A stretch of DNA of 64,000 bases from Sediminibacterium roseum (GTDB taxonomy: Bacteria; Bacteroidota; Bacteroidia; Chitinophagales; Chitinophagaceae), in NCBI RefSeq assembly GCF_009939005.1, contig NZ_JAACJS010000015.1, positions 1,428,325 to 1,492,324 on the forward strand, given 5' to 3'. Both the position numbers and the translations under genes were made by a program. Below are positions 1 through 8,967 of this stretch, one piece after another; positions within the stretch are counted from its first letter, which is position 1; every line of letters starts with the position of its first letter. The notes below the pieces were generated by a model. It saw only the letters and a list, made by a program, of their open reading frames with translations. It was not told the DNA's origin and did no database searches.

Positions 1-209
1 CCCGTATTTACCGCCAGGTGCCGGCAGACCTGGTTAATATAATTGAATACAACCCCATCGATGCTTTCCGCTTCGCCAAACCGGATGAGGATGCGATCCA
101 GAATTTTATGGGTATCCTCGAGGCCAATAAGGTAAATGCCCGCCTCAGGCGCAGCAGGGGTAAAGACATTGATGCGGCCTGTGGCCAGCTGGCAAATAAG
201 AACAAATAA
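1..209 (+). CDS. rlmN: RlmN C-terminal fragment (23S rRNA A2503 / tRNA A37 methyltransferase)
   Basis: The open frame enters from the left edge (codons start at base 3) and stops at 207-209, giving about 68 residues. The segment IIEYNP followed by RRSRGKDIDAACGQLA is the hallmark end of RlmN, a radical-SAM enzyme that methylates C2 of A2503 in 23S rRNA and A37 of some tRNAs. The cysteine in AACGQLA matches the E. coli Cys that carries the methyl group in the mechanism. The radical-SAM CxxxCxxC motif lies outside the window. Identity rests on this conserved tail. Confidence 0.88.
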   Translation, partial: RIYRQVPADLVNIIEYNPIDAFRFAKPDEDAIQNFMGILEANKVNARLRRSRGKDIDAACGQLANKNK

Positions 210-403
210 CCATCCCCTGGCGCCCAGGCGGTCTGCCAGGGTTGGGGCAGGCACAGTTTTTTCAGTAATTGTTAAAATTACTGCCATGCAAAAGCTCTAC
301 CTCCTCGTGTTCATACTGACCGCACCTTTAACAATTGTTTTGATCAATTGCTTAAACCTCCTCAACATCACATGGTCTTATATTCAAGCAAAACAAAAAG
401 ACC

Positions 404-1030
404 ATGAAGAAAATTTTTATCGCAGCAGCAGCCTTGTTAATGTCAACCGCGGCATTACAGGCCCAAACAAAAGATGACCTAAAAACATCGCATCATAAAG
501 GACTCCAGGGAAGGAAACAAATGTCCGGCCTGAACCTGAATGACGACCAGAAAAAACAGGTTAAAGAGCTCAATGAAAGCTACCACAAACAGTTTGCTGA
601 TCTGAAAAAGAACACCAGCATGTCTGTGGGCGACTTCCGCACAAAATCTGCCGCACTGCGCAAGGAGCAACATGAAAAGATGCAGTCGATCCTTACACCC
701 GAGCAGAAAAACCAATTGGCGGCGCAACGCAAGGTAATGGCGGGCAGGATGAAAGAGGGCCAGGCAAAGCGTTTTGACAAAATGAAAACGCAGCTGGGAT
801 TAACAGACGAGCAGTCAAGAAAATTAAAGGAAAGCCAGGAAGGGGTTCAGACAAAGATCAAAAGCATACGCGAAGACAAATCGTTGACCGATGACCAGAA
901 GAAAGAACAGGTAAAGGCGGTTTTCAAACAACAGAAAGAACAATTCAAATCAGTGCTTACGCCTGAACAACTGGAGAAGATGAAAGCAGGAAAACCAGGC
1001 AGAAGGGGAAAAGGCGTGGCAACAAAATAA
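404..1030 (+). CDS. Secreted Spy/CpxP-like LTxxQ-motif protein
   Basis: A 208-residue protein with a signal peptide (MKKIFIAAAALLMSTAALQAQ). The mature part is highly charged and helical. It carries repeated L-[NT]-x-[DE]-Q motifs (LNDDQKKQ, LTPEQKNQ, LTDEQSRK, LTDDQKKE, LTPEQLEK), the signature of the Spy/CpxP periplasmic chaperone and stress family. Those proteins form cradle-shaped helical dimers that protect unfolded envelope proteins. The spacing suggests two copies of a roughly 90-residue helical unit. It is probably monocistronic, since a strong terminator follows at 1061-1094. The chaperone role is inferred from the motifs only. Confidence 0.7.
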   Translation: MKKIFIAAAALLMSTAALQAQTKDDLKTSHHKGLQGRKQMSGLNLNDDQKKQVKELNESYHKQFADLKKNTSMSVGDFRTKSAALRKEQHEKMQSILTPEQKNQLAAQRKVMAGRMKEGQAKRFDKMKTQLGLTDEQSRKLKESQEGVQTKIKSIREDKSLTDDQKKEQVKAVFKQQKEQFKSVLTPEQLEKMKAGKPGRRGKGVATK

Positions 1031-1060
1031 TACAGCGGGTTTTTTGAGTGATAAGTAGTG

Positions 1061-1094
1061 CAGAAGCAGGCCTGGAGCCTGCTTCTGTTTTTTT
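1061..1094 (+). terminator. Intrinsic terminator of the Spy-like gene
   Basis: An 11-bp perfect stem (1061-1071 with 1077-1087), 5-nt loop and seven T residues (1088-1094). It lies 30 bp after the stop codon at 1030. Confidence 0.85.
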
Positions 1095-1097
1095 GGC

Positions 1098-1105
1098 TAC
1101 CTTTG
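1098..1105 (+). promoter_or_regulatory. Bacteroidota -7 box (TACCTTTG) for the RluB-type gene
   Basis: Exact match to TAnnTTTG, immediately after the preceding terminator and 33 bp before the ATG at 1139. It argues that upstream in-frame codons from 1058 are not translated, because they lie in the terminator. Confidence 0.55.
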
Positions 1106-1138
1106 TGGCTCCTGTTGAAAAACAGCAAATCAACTACA

Positions 1139-2266
1139 ATGAAAAAACAACGTACCGACAACTTCGACAAGTTTGCCAACAAAACAAGAGGCAGCGCAAT
1201 CAAAGAACAATACCGCCAGGAGAAAAAGAGAAACAAACTCGAGGCCCGCGCCGCAGGTGAAGAAATGCGGAAGAAAAAACTGGACAAGGCCCGCGGCATC
1301 AACGTAGAAGAAACCAAACCGAAGGAACCAAAGTTTAAAAAAGCCGGCCCACCCGCTAAAAGAACAGAAAACAAACCCATAGGCAGGAAACAGGAATCCG
1401 GATCACCGGAGAAGAAAAGCAAACGCTTCAAGAAACCCGATAACCGCCCGCAGGCATTCGATCCGCAACAATCCACCGATAAAGCCTCAACCGAACAGAT
1501 GCCGCTGAATAAATTCATTGCGCACGCCGGCGTGTGTGGCAGAAGGGAAGCGGCCGATCTCGTGAAAGACGGCAAGGTAACCGTTAACGGAGACAAGATA
1601 TTTGAGCCGGGTTACAAGGTAAGCGGTGCAGACAAGGTAGTGGTGAAGGGGAAACAGGTTTTCCTCCAGCGAAATTCCGTTTACATTTTGTTGAACAAGC
1701 CAAAAGATTTTTTAACCACCTCAAGCGATCCGCAGGGAAGAAAAACGGTGCTCGACCTGGTAAAGCAGGCCACCACCGAACGGGTATACCCTGTGGGCAG
1801 GCTCGACAGAAATACAACAGGTGTATTGCTGCTCACCAACGATGGCGAGCTTGCGCAAAAACTTACGCATCCCTCTTTCGAGATCAAAAAAATATATGAG
1901 GTAACGCTCGACAAGCCCGTTACCAAAAAGGATCTCGAATCCATTACGTCAGGTATAACGCTGGAGGATGGGCTTATACAGGCCGATGCCGTGGGTTATA
2001 CCGATCCGAAAGAAAAAACCGTGGTCGGCATCGAGATCCACAGCGGCCGTAACCGTATTGTGCGCCGCATTTTTGAACACCTCGGTTACGAAGTGAAGAA
2101 CCTCGACCGTGTTATGTTCGCCAACCTCACCAAGAAAAATGTGGAACGCGGTAAATGGCGCCTGCTGCAGGAAAAAGAAGTGCGCCTGCTGAAATACATG
2201 AACCAATCCTTTGTAAGAAAAAACAAAGGCGGCGGGAAGAATGTTGCCAGTGAAGAGCAGGATTGA
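1139..2266 (+). CDS. Pseudouridine synthase, RluB/RsuA family, with long basic N-terminal extension
   Basis: A 375-residue protein. Roughly residues 1-120 are a Lys/Arg/Pro-rich, probably disordered extension. An S4 RNA-binding domain follows (MPLNKFIAHAGVCGRREAADLV through VNG), then the RsuA/RluB/RluE/RluF catalytic domain with the GRLDRNTTGVLLLTNDG motif, whose Asp is the nucleophile, and SGRNRIVRR. Family members convert a specific uridine in 16S or 23S rRNA to pseudouridine. The start at 1139 is preferred because upstream in-frame codons run through a terminator and promoter. RluB (23S U2605) is the likeliest specificity, but RsuA or RluF types cannot be excluded. Confidence 0.88.
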   Translation: MKKQRTDNFDKFANKTRGSAIKEQYRQEKKRNKLEARAAGEEMRKKKLDKARGINVEETKPKEPKFKKAGPPAKRTENKPIGRKQESGSPEKKSKRFKKPDNRPQAFDPQQSTDKASTEQMPLNKFIAHAGVCGRREAADLVKDGKVTVNGDKIFEPGYKVSGADKVVVKGKQVFLQRNSVYILLNKPKDFLTTSSDPQGRKTVLDLVKQATTERVYPVGRLDRNTTGVLLLTNDGELAQKLTHPSFEIKKIYEVTLDKPVTKKDLESITSGITLEDGLIQADAVGYTDPKEKTVVGIEIHSGRNRIVRRIFEHLGYEVKNLDRVMFANLTKKNVERGKWRLLQEKEVRLLKYMNQSFVRKNKGGGKNVASEEQD

Positions 2267-2327
2267 TACTCCTAAACAGCGGCCACAATTACCAACACGC
2301 AACCATTTCAAACACCAACAACGCATA

Positions 2328-3038
2328 ATGCATATAGATGTCATTTTTGAGAACGATGATTTCATCGCAGTAAACAAACCATCGGGTTTGCTGAGTATTC
2401 CAGACAGGCTGGGACAGGAAATTTCTTTGAAAGACATGCTGAAAGAAAAATACGATGGTATTTATACCGTGCACCGCCTCGACAGGGATACGAGCGGCAT
2501 CATCGTTTTTGCAAAAACGGAAGAGAGCCACAAAGAGCTTTCGCAGTTGTTTGAAGGAAGGGAGATGGAAAAATATTATGTAGGACTGGTCTATGGAAAT
2601 ATGATGAACGCTTCAGGAAGCATAGACGCGCCCATCGCCGAACACCCGGGCAAGGTTACGAAGATGATGACGCATGCGAAGGGGAAACCTTCGTTAACGG
2701 ATTACGAGGTGCTGGAATCTTTCCGGTTGTTTTCGTGGGTGCAGTTCAGGATCCATACCGGGAGAACGCACCAGATACGTGTACACATGCAGCACCTGGG
2801 CCACCCGATTGTTTGCGATGAGATTTATGGCGACCCGAAACCGGTATTGCTTTCATCATTGAAGAAAAATTTCAAACTATCCAAATCGGCCGACGAAGAG
2901 CGCCCCGTTCTTTCAAGGCTCGCACTTCATTCTACCACTTTGAAGTTCACTTTAAAGGGAGAGACATTTGCGCTGGAAGCGGCGCTGCCAAAGGATCTGA
3001 GGGCAGTGTTGCAACAGTTGCGCAAATGGAAGGGATGA
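2328..3038 (+). CDS. RluA-family pseudouridine synthase
   Basis: A 236-residue protein without an S4 domain. It has the RluA-family catalytic motif VHRLDRDTSGIIVFAK (nucleophilic Asp in HRLD) and the conserved GRTHQIRVHMQHLGHPI segment. Such enzymes pseudouridylate 23S rRNA or tRNA, and the lack of S4 suggests an RluA/TruC-like substrate. The ATG at 2328 precedes IDVIFENDDFIAVNKPSG, the usual start of the domain. It lies 61 bp after another pseudouridine synthase gene and may be cotranscribed with it. It converges with a small membrane-protein gene ending 11 bp downstream. Confidence 0.88.
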   Translation: MHIDVIFENDDFIAVNKPSGLLSIPDRLGQEISLKDMLKEKYDGIYTVHRLDRDTSGIIVFAKTEESHKELSQLFEGREMEKYYVGLVYGNMMNASGSIDAPIAEHPGKVTKMMTHAKGKPSLTDYEVLESFRLFSWVQFRIHTGRTHQIRVHMQHLGHPIVCDEIYGDPKPVLLSSLKKNFKLSKSADEERPVLSRLALHSTTLKFTLKGETFALEAALPKDLRAVLQQLRKWKG

Positions 3039-3048
3039 GTGGAAAGGG

Positions 3049-3327
3049 TCACATGTTAATGATGTGAGCAATGAACCCGATCACGATCGGCAATGTGACC
3101 AGCCATAAAAAAATAAAATTCTCCCTTACCGATTCTTTCGACGTAAACATTTTGATCATGAACCCCACCACGTACACTGCCGATATTCCGAGCGAAATAA
3201 CGACCATCGCCGTGATACGCAATCCTTCGGCTTCATTGTCTGCACCCGTTGCCATGTGCCATCCCACAAATGCAAACCATGCGTAGTACAGCAGGAGAAA
3301 AAAGATCGCAACCTTGTGTTTTTTCAT
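3049..3327 (-). CDS. Small three-helix membrane protein, unknown function
   Basis: A 92-residue protein with three hydrophobic segments (about residues 7-27, 38-60 and 71-91) separated by short charged loops. I do not recognise a family. It begins 22 bp after the stop of the amidohydrolase gene on the same strand, so the two are probably one transcription unit. Nothing in the sequence points to a catalytic role. Confidence 0.6.
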   Translation of the reverse strand: MKKHKVAIFFLLLYYAWFAFVGWHMATGADNEAEGLRITAMVVISLGISAVYVVGFMIKMFTSKESVRENFIFLWLVTLPIVIGFIAHIINM

Positions 3328-3349
3328 GGCGTGTTTTGATGCGCTAAGA

Positions 3350-4624
3350 TCAATTGTTTTTGTAAACGACGCCGTTTTTCATAACAAAAGTTACGCGGCC
3401 CATGCTTTTCACATCTTTCGTGGGGTCGCCATCTACTGCAACAATATCGGCCAGCTTGTCTTTTTCAATTACACCCAGCCTGTCGTCGCCCAACAGGTCC
3501 GATGCCCTCACCGTTGCCGCGCGTATCGCTTCGAGGATGGGCATACCGGCTTCGGTCATGTATACAAATTCCATCCAGTTTTTTCCGTGCGCATATACGC
3601 TGGCATCTGTACCAAACGCAATCTTTACGCCTGATTTGTAGGCCGCCGCAAACATGCTTTGCAGTTTGGGGCCGATGGCCAGTGCTTTTGGTGTAACCAC
3701 ATCGGGGAAGTAGCCGGGTTTCTTTGCAGAATCGGCAACAGATTTTCCGGCAATGATCGTTGGCACGAGATAGGTGCCGTGTTTTTTCATCAGCTCCATT
3801 GTTTCCGCATCCATATACGTTCCGTGTTCTATTGAATTTACACCGGCGCGGATGGCGCGCTGCATGGCGATAACACCGTGGCAGTGTGCCGCCACCTTAA
3901 ACCCGTAATCGTTTGCAGTGGCAACAATGGCTTTGATCTCTTCTTCGGTGAACTGCGGGTTCTCACCACTCTTTGCAACGCTGAGCACACCACCGGATGC
4001 GGTGATCTTGATCACATCGCTCCCGTCTTTGTAACGCTGGCGAACGGCTTTCATACATTCATCAACGCCATTGGCAACACCTTGCTCCGGCCCGGGGTTG
4101 CCCATCAGCTGGTTCTTGTATCCATTGGTCGGATCTGCATGACCACCCGTACTGGCAATGGATTTTCCCGCAGTGTAGATCCGCGGCCCTTTGATCATTC
4201 CTTTATTGATGGCATTGCGAAGTGAAATGTTCACACCGCTCCCGCCAAGATCGCGAACGGTTGTGAAACCGGCCATCAGGGTTGTTTCTGCAAACACAAC
4301 AGACTGAAATGCGAAATCCGCAGGGTTGAAGGTGAACGTTTCCATGTATTTATTGGGATTCGTTTCAGACTCCATGTGCACATGCATATCGATCAGGCCG
4401 GGCATTACTGTTTTTGTTTTCAGATCGATGGCCTTTTCGCCGGCGCCCGCCGTGGTATAGCCTTTCTGTACATCGATGATCTTGTTTCCTTCTATAAGGA
4501 CCGTCATCTCTTTCAATACCTGCAGGTTTTTCACGTCGATGAGTTGCCCGCAATGGATCAATGTTTTTTGCGTATACCCGGCAAATCCCATCACAATAAA
4601 TAAGACGAAGAAGAGCTTTCTCAT
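3350..4624 (-). CDS. Exported metal-dependent amidohydrolase (prolidase/imidazolonepropionase-like)
   Basis: A 424-residue protein with an N-terminal signal peptide. It shows the amidohydrolase TIM-barrel metal-binding set: HVH at 81-83, probable carboxylated Lys206 in VIKITASGG, His247 and His249 in AAHCHG, His267 in SIEHGT and Asp340 in FGTDAS. The C-terminal DKLADIVAVDGDP segment closes the beta-sandwich. Relatives hydrolyse Xaa-Pro or Xaa-Lys dipeptides and other cyclic or amide substrates, so the exact substrate is unknown. The start at 4624 was chosen because it gives a clean signal peptide. The gene is followed by a small membrane-protein gene. Confidence 0.85.
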   Translation of the reverse strand: MRKLFFVLFIVMGFAGYTQKTLIHCGQLIDVKNLQVLKEMTVLIEGNKIIDVQKGYTTAGAGEKAIDLKTKTVMPGLIDMHVHMESETNPNKYMETFTFNPADFAFQSVVFAETTLMAGFTTVRDLGGSGVNISLRNAINKGMIKGPRIYTAGKSIASTGGHADPTNGYKNQLMGNPGPEQGVANGVDECMKAVRQRYKDGSDVIKITASGGVLSVAKSGENPQFTEEEIKAIVATANDYGFKVAAHCHGVIAMQRAIRAGVNSIEHGTYMDAETMELMKKHGTYLVPTIIAGKSVADSAKKPGYFPDVVTPKALAIGPKLQSMFAAAYKSGVKIAFGTDASVYAHGKNWMEFVYMTEAGMPILEAIRAATVRASDLLGDDRLGVIEKDKLADIVAVDGDPTKDVKSMGRVTFVMKNGVVYKNN

Positions 4625-4781
4625 AGCAGTAATTTGTGGTAAGATAGGAAAAGAACGGCGAACATCGACACCAACACGGACGTGAATAGTGAACGCAAAA
4701 CCCACCGGAATACACCTGGCGCGAAATTGATTCATTATTCTTCCTGCCTGCCCGCTCTTTGTTGCGCAGCGGCCACCAACC

Positions 4782-4811
4782 AAAAAAAGGGCCCTGGTAG
4801 AAACCAGGGCC
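4782..4811 (-). terminator. Intrinsic terminator of the peroxiredoxin gene
   Basis: A 9-bp GC-rich stem (4790-4798 with 4803-4811), 4-nt loop, and on the minus strand a run of seven T (complement of 4782-4788). It lies 25 bp past the peroxiredoxin stop. Confidence 0.85.
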
Positions 4812-4836
4812 GAACAAGTACAAAAAAACTAAAACG

Positions 4837-5472
4837 TTATTTATTGGGTTGTGGTGTATAACGGAGGTAAGGTTTTACAACGTTCACACCCTTAGGGAAT
4901 TTTTTGATGGCGTCTTCTGTGCTTACTGCCGGCACCACGATCACGTCTTCTCCTTCTTTCCAGTCTGCCGGTGTGGCCACACTGTAATTGGCCGTTAACT
5001 GTAAAGAATCTATCACGCGCAACACTTCAACAAAGTTCCTTCCTGTTGATGCAGGATAGGTGATCATCAGTTTCACTTTTTTATCGGGTCCGATCACGAA
5101 CAGCGAGCGAACGGTAAAGGTTTCGGATGCATTCGGATGGATCATACCATAGGCGTTCGCAATGCTTTTATCCTGGTCTGCGATGATCGGGAAACCCACA
5201 TTTACCTGCTGTGTCTCGTTGATGTCGTTGATCCAGCCCGCGTGCCTGTCGAGCCCATCCACGCTCAGCGCCAATACTTTTACGTTGCGTTTTTCAAACT
5301 CGCCTTGCAGGGCAGCGGTCTTACCCAGCTCAGTGGTACACACCGGGGTGTAATCGGCAGGATGCGAGAAGAGAACTCCCCATCCATCCCCTAAATATTC
5401 ATAAAAATCAATTTCCCCGATACTGGTCTGTGCTGTAAAGTTGGGAGCGATATCCCCTAGGCGTAAACTCAT
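4837..5472 (-). CDS. Peroxiredoxin, 1-Cys (Prx6) type
   Basis: A 211-residue protein that reduces hydrogen peroxide and organic hydroperoxides. The peroxidatic cysteine is Cys45 in the PVCTTE motif, preceded by FSHPADYTP. The Prx6-type C-terminal region is present (DSLQLTANYSVATPADWKEGEDVIVVP in the family pattern), and no AhpC-type resolving VCP motif is seen. There is no signal peptide, so the protein is cytoplasmic. The gene is followed by its own terminator. Confidence 0.92.
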   Translation of the reverse strand: MSLRLGDIAPNFTAQTSIGEIDFYEYLGDGWGVLFSHPADYTPVCTTELGKTAALQGEFEKRNVKVLALSVDGLDRHAGWINDINETQQVNVGFPIIADQDKSIANAYGMIHPNASETFTVRSLFVIGPDKKVKLMITYPASTGRNFVEVLRVIDSLQLTANYSVATPADWKEGEDVIVVPAVSTEDAIKKFPKGVNVVKPYLRYTPQPNK

Positions 5473-5600
5473 GGTTTTAAAATTTTGTATGGTAAAAATA
5501 TGGATTTCCTATTAAATTGGTAGACTTTTTTGTTTTTTTGTACCGGGCAACAAAAGAGGGTCTTTACGATCGGTATAACCCACCGGCACCTGCACAGTTT

Positions 5601-6773
5601 TTATGAAGAGGGCGGATCTTTTGCCGTTACCGTTCTCGCTTTCTTCAGCGAAGTTTTTCCAAACTTGTTTTTTACATCGTCGATCGCTTTGTAAAGGTTG
5701 TTCTTCTTCTCTGCATCCTCAAACAGGCTGGCCTGCACCGCGTGGTTGGTAAGTTCGCTCAGGCGAACGCCCAGCAGGCGAACAGGCACGCCCTTTCGGT
5801 ACAGTTTGTGAAAAAGATCGATGGCAACCGGTATCAGTTCATCATCGCGCAGCGTGTAATCGATCGTGGTCTGTTTGGATGTGGTTTCAAAATCCGGGTA
5901 ACGGATCTTCACCGCAATGCAACCGGTGAGCTTTTCATCCTGTCGCAATTCGTAAGCCACGCGTTCCGTCATACGCACAAGCTCGCTCAACAGGAACGCG
6001 GTGTCTGCGGAATTTTCCTCGAACGTATTTTCACAGGAGATGGATTTGGCCTCATGGTATGCATGCACCTCGCCATTGTGAATGCCCTGCGATTTGCGCC
6101 AGAGATCGCCGCCGTATTTGCCCAGTTTTTTTTCGAGCACCGCTATGGGCGTTTCACTAAGGTCCCTGATCGTATAGATGCCCATTGCTTTCAGCGTGAT
6201 GTAGGTCTGTTCTCCCACACCCGAAAACTTGTCCACCGGCAACGGCGCAAGAAATTCTTTTTCCTTGCCGGGCTGTACAAAAAGATAACCGTTGGGTTTG
6301 GCCTCATCCGTGGCAATTTTTGCGACCATCTTGTTTGTTGCCAGCCCGAACGAGATCGGCAACTGTGTTTTTTCAATGATCTCCGCACGCAGGTCTACCG
6401 TCCATTTCAGCGGATCGAAGAATTTATCCATCCCGGTGAGGTCGATGTAGAATTCATCTATGGACGCTTTCTCAAACAAGGGCGCTTTTGCCGCGATGAT
6501 ATCGGTTACCCAGCGCGAGTAGCGGCTGTATTCGCCGCGTGTGCCGCCAACGAGGATCGCATGCGGGCATAACTTCAAAGCGGCCCTCATGGGCATCGCA
6601 CTGCGCACGCCAAACCTGCGGGCCTCGTAGCTGGCGCTGGTTACCACACCACGCTCGCGCGAGCCGCCAACGATCACGGCTTTTCCCTTGAGCGATGGAT
6701 CGTTCAGTATCGCAACGCTCACAAAAAAAGAGTCGAGATCAAAATGCGCTATGTACCGCTGCGGGTTGGCCAT
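5601..6773 (-). CDS. dinB: DNA polymerase IV (Y-family translesion polymerase)
   Basis: A 390-residue protein. Catalytic carboxylates are in FDLDSFF (Asp12) and SIDEFYID (Asp106-Glu107). The finger/thumb segments and a little-finger domain (RMTERVAYELRQDEKLTGCIAVKIRYPDF in the family pattern) follow. It inserts nucleotides opposite damaged template bases without proofreading. The ATG at 6773 places the domain start (IAHFDLDSFF) at the usual distance; an in-frame start 36 bp upstream is possible but less likely. No clear beta-clamp motif was identified beyond QASLFED near the C-terminus, which resembles a QxxLF clamp-binding peptide. The gene is divergent from the S41 peptidase gene. Confidence 0.93.
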   Translation of the reverse strand: MANPQRYIAHFDLDSFFVSVAILNDPSLKGKAVIVGGSRERGVVTSASYEARRFGVRSAMPMRAALKLCPHAILVGGTRGEYSRYSRWVTDIIAAKAPLFEKASIDEFYIDLTGMDKFFDPLKWTVDLRAEIIEKTQLPISFGLATNKMVAKIATDEAKPNGYLFVQPGKEKEFLAPLPVDKFSGVGEQTYITLKAMGIYTIRDLSETPIAVLEKKLGKYGGDLWRKSQGIHNGEVHAYHEAKSISCENTFEENSADTAFLLSELVRMTERVAYELRQDEKLTGCIAVKIRYPDFETTSKQTTIDYTLRDDELIPVAIDLFHKLYRKGVPVRLLGVRLSELTNHAVQASLFEDAEKKNNLYKAIDDVKNKFGKTSLKKARTVTAKDPPSS

Positions 6774-6844
6774 TGGGAGAGCAAGGTAAAAAAATTCAGT
6801 TTCAATCACCTTTTTATGTGGTTAAAATTGAGGCGCTGCCGCAG

Positions 6845-6852
6845 TAACTTTG
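6845..6852 (+). promoter_or_regulatory. Bacteroidota -7 box (TAACTTTG) for the S41 peptidase
   Basis: Exact TAnnTTTG match 17 bp before the ATG at 6870, in the divergent gap after dinB. No ideal -33 TTTG at standard spacing is visible. Confidence 0.5.
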
Positions 6853-6869
6853 AAGCGTTAAACGTACTT

Positions 6870-8285
6870 ATGAGAACGATCTTCCTTTGGTGCACTCTCG
6901 CTGTTTCCTCCCTGGCAAACGCGCAAACCATCGTTTACAAAAAAACCGACGCGCCGGGTTTTGCTTCGCGCAGCATTTCAAAAAACGAAATGAAGGAAGA
7001 CATTGCCTTCTGGCTCAAAGTGATGGAAGAATCGCATGTGGATCTTTACCATGCCATCAGCAAAGACAGCTTGCTGAAGATGGAAAATAAATTGCTGGAA
7101 GATGTAAAAGACAGCCTTTCGCAGAAACAGGCCGTCCTTATTATAGGCAAGCTGGCCGCGGCGTTGAACGAGGGTCATATCGGGCTCCCTTCCAGTGCCT
7201 CTACCGATATGACGTATGCGAACACACTGCGCTTCCCGTTTTTCATTGGCAGGGTGAAGGACAGCGCATGGGTGGTTTCGTATGATGTGAGTGCAGAACA
7301 CAAGGTAGGCGCAGAAGCCGAGATCGTGGCAGTGAACAACATCCCCGTTTATTTGCTCAACCGGCAGTTCAGCCAGTATTTTGGCGGACTGAACGCCTGG
7401 CGCAAACAGCAGATAGGAACGTATGTGCGCAAGCTTTTTTTTCTGAACAACCTGGTGAGCCCGTTTACGGTTGATGCGGTTACGGCCGATGGGAGAAAGA
7501 TCAGTGTAGTTACGGAGGGTTTTTCAAGAACGCAGGCAGACAGCATTAGCAAGGCGCTCAACGCAACACAAACACAAAAAAAAACCTACAGTTTTGAAAT
7601 GCGCAGCGATAACATTGCCTACATCAATTACCGCAGCATGGAAGATTGGAAAGAAGAGCCGTTTGAAGCATTCCTCAGGAGCAGTTTTACAAAGATCAGG
7701 GAAGCCGATGCGCGTGGCCTGATCATTGACCTTAGGGAAAACAGCGGGGGTAACTCCTATTACGGGCAGCTGTTTGCCGATTATTTCTCGGGTAAAAAAC
7801 GTCGTTTTGCAGGCGGGATGAAATGGAAGGTCAGCAGTCATTATAAAAATTTTATCAAAGAAAAAGGCGACGAAGATGTTGCCTATGCATCAAAGCCGGA
7901 TGGGTTTATGTTTACGTACCAATCGAAACCCAAAAAGCCGGGTAACAATCCACTTCGTTACAAAGGAAACGTTGTGGTGCTGATCGGCCCGGGTACCTTC
8001 TCTTCTGCGAACATGTTTGCAGACGGCATCAAAAGTTACCACCTGGCAACGGTGATGGGCGAGCCTACGGCAGAATCGGGAAATGATTACGGAGAGATGT
8101 TTAATTTTATGTTGCCCAACACCCATATCATCGCGCGGGCCTCAACCAAAATGTTTACGAGGGCAGATGGAGATGAGCGCAATTTTGATAGTGTGATCCC
8201 CGATATCACCGTTGTTGGCCCATCACAAAAAAAAGATACGGTACTTGAAACTGCCGTAGATTGGATCCTGAAAAATAAAAAATGA
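6870..8285 (+). CDS. Exported S41-family peptidase
   Basis: A 471-residue protein with a signal peptide ending ANAQ. The C-terminal half has S41 (tail-specific protease/IRBP-like) features: GLIIDLRENSGGNSYYGQLFADYF, VVVLIGPGTFSSANMFADG with probable nucleophile Ser378, and VMGEPTAESGNDYGE. The classical CtpA-type Ser/Lys dyad context is not obvious, so it is closer to the IRBP-like branch. A weak PDZ-like segment may lie near residues 120-170. It probably acts in the periplasm on unfolded proteins or peptides. The stop overlaps the start of the Crp/Fnr regulator gene (ATGA), implying translational coupling. Confidence 0.82.
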   Translation: MRTIFLWCTLAVSSLANAQTIVYKKTDAPGFASRSISKNEMKEDIAFWLKVMEESHVDLYHAISKDSLLKMENKLLEDVKDSLSQKQAVLIIGKLAAALNEGHIGLPSSASTDMTYANTLRFPFFIGRVKDSAWVVSYDVSAEHKVGAEAEIVAVNNIPVYLLNRQFSQYFGGLNAWRKQQIGTYVRKLFFLNNLVSPFTVDAVTADGRKISVVTEGFSRTQADSISKALNATQTQKKTYSFEMRSDNIAYINYRSMEDWKEEPFEAFLRSSFTKIREADARGLIIDLRENSGGNSYYGQLFADYFSGKKRRFAGGMKWKVSSHYKNFIKEKGDEDVAYASKPDGFMFTYQSKPKKPGNNPLRYKGNVVVLIGPGTFSSANMFADGIKSYHLATVMGEPTAESGNDYGEMFNFMLPNTHIIARASTKMFTRADGDERNFDSVIPDITVVGPSQKKDTVLETAVDWILKNKK

Positions 8286-8875
8286 TCAGCCAGGAAGAAG
8301 CGATCCTCCAGTTAAAAAAATTCATTGCACCCATTCACCCGCTGCGCGAGGAGGAATGGAACGATTTTGCATCGGTCTGGCAACCCTATTCAGCCAAAAG
8401 AAAAACGGTTCTTACCGCAGCCGGCGATACCGAAAAATACCTCTACTTTGTTACCGAAGGCGTGCAGCGCGCATTTTACCAGGGCGACGATGGCAAAGAG
8501 GCCACGATCGTTTTTATGTACCCTTTCTCGTTTTCCGGCGTGGCCGATTCTTTTTTGCTGCAGACCCCCTCGCGGTTTTATTTGGAAACGCTTACGAAAA
8601 GCGAATTCATCAGGACCAGTTTCCAGCAATTGCAGGCATTGATGGACCGTTACCACAATTTTGAAACACTGATCCGCAAGTCTACAAGCTTTACACTGTC
8701 GGGCGTGCTGGAAAGACAGATCGAATTGCAGTGTTTTTCGGCGGAAGAGAAATTCAGGGCGCTGCTGAAGAGGAGCCCGCACGTGCTGGGATTGATCCCG
8801 CACAAATACCTTGCTTCTTACCTCGGCATCGATGCGGGAACATTCAGTAAATTGTTGGGAAGCGTGAGGGTATAA
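8282..8875 (+). CDS. Crp/Fnr-family transcriptional regulator
   Basis: A 197-residue protein. An N-terminal cyclic-nucleotide-binding-like barrel (roughly residues 20-115) is followed by a short DNA-binding region ending LIPHKYLASYLGIDAGTFSKLL, matching the P-x-x-x-[IL]-ASYLGI-x-x-x-x-[FL]-S pattern of Bacteroidota Crp-type regulators. There are no Fnr-type iron-sulphur cysteines. The effector is unknown; many Bacteroidota members lack residues for cAMP. Its start overlaps the S41 peptidase stop by 4 bp, so both are made from one transcript. Confidence 0.82.
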   Translation: MISQEEAILQLKKFIAPIHPLREEEWNDFASVWQPYSAKRKTVLTAAGDTEKYLYFVTEGVQRAFYQGDDGKEATIVFMYPFSFSGVADSFLLQTPSRFYLETLTKSEFIRTSFQQLQALMDRYHNFETLIRKSTSFTLSGVLERQIELQCFSAEEKFRALLKRSPHVLGLIPHKYLASYLGIDAGTFSKLLGSVRV

Positions 8876-8967
8876 GGCAACTGCATGCGCTTTTAGAAAA
8901 TCATGGTATTTCCCAAGATTTATGAATTTTTGCGGCCAGAGCTTTGTGCCAACAAAACAAAAATCGT

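Noticed and set aside
286..477. Small hydrophobic frame (MQKLYLLVFILTAPLTIVL...) before the Spy-like gene
   Set aside because: It overlaps the better-supported gene at 404, has a poor ending and no signal for translation.
847..1596. 249-codon antisense open frame spanning the Spy-like and RluB genes
   Set aside because: It crosses two real genes and a terminator and has no domain.
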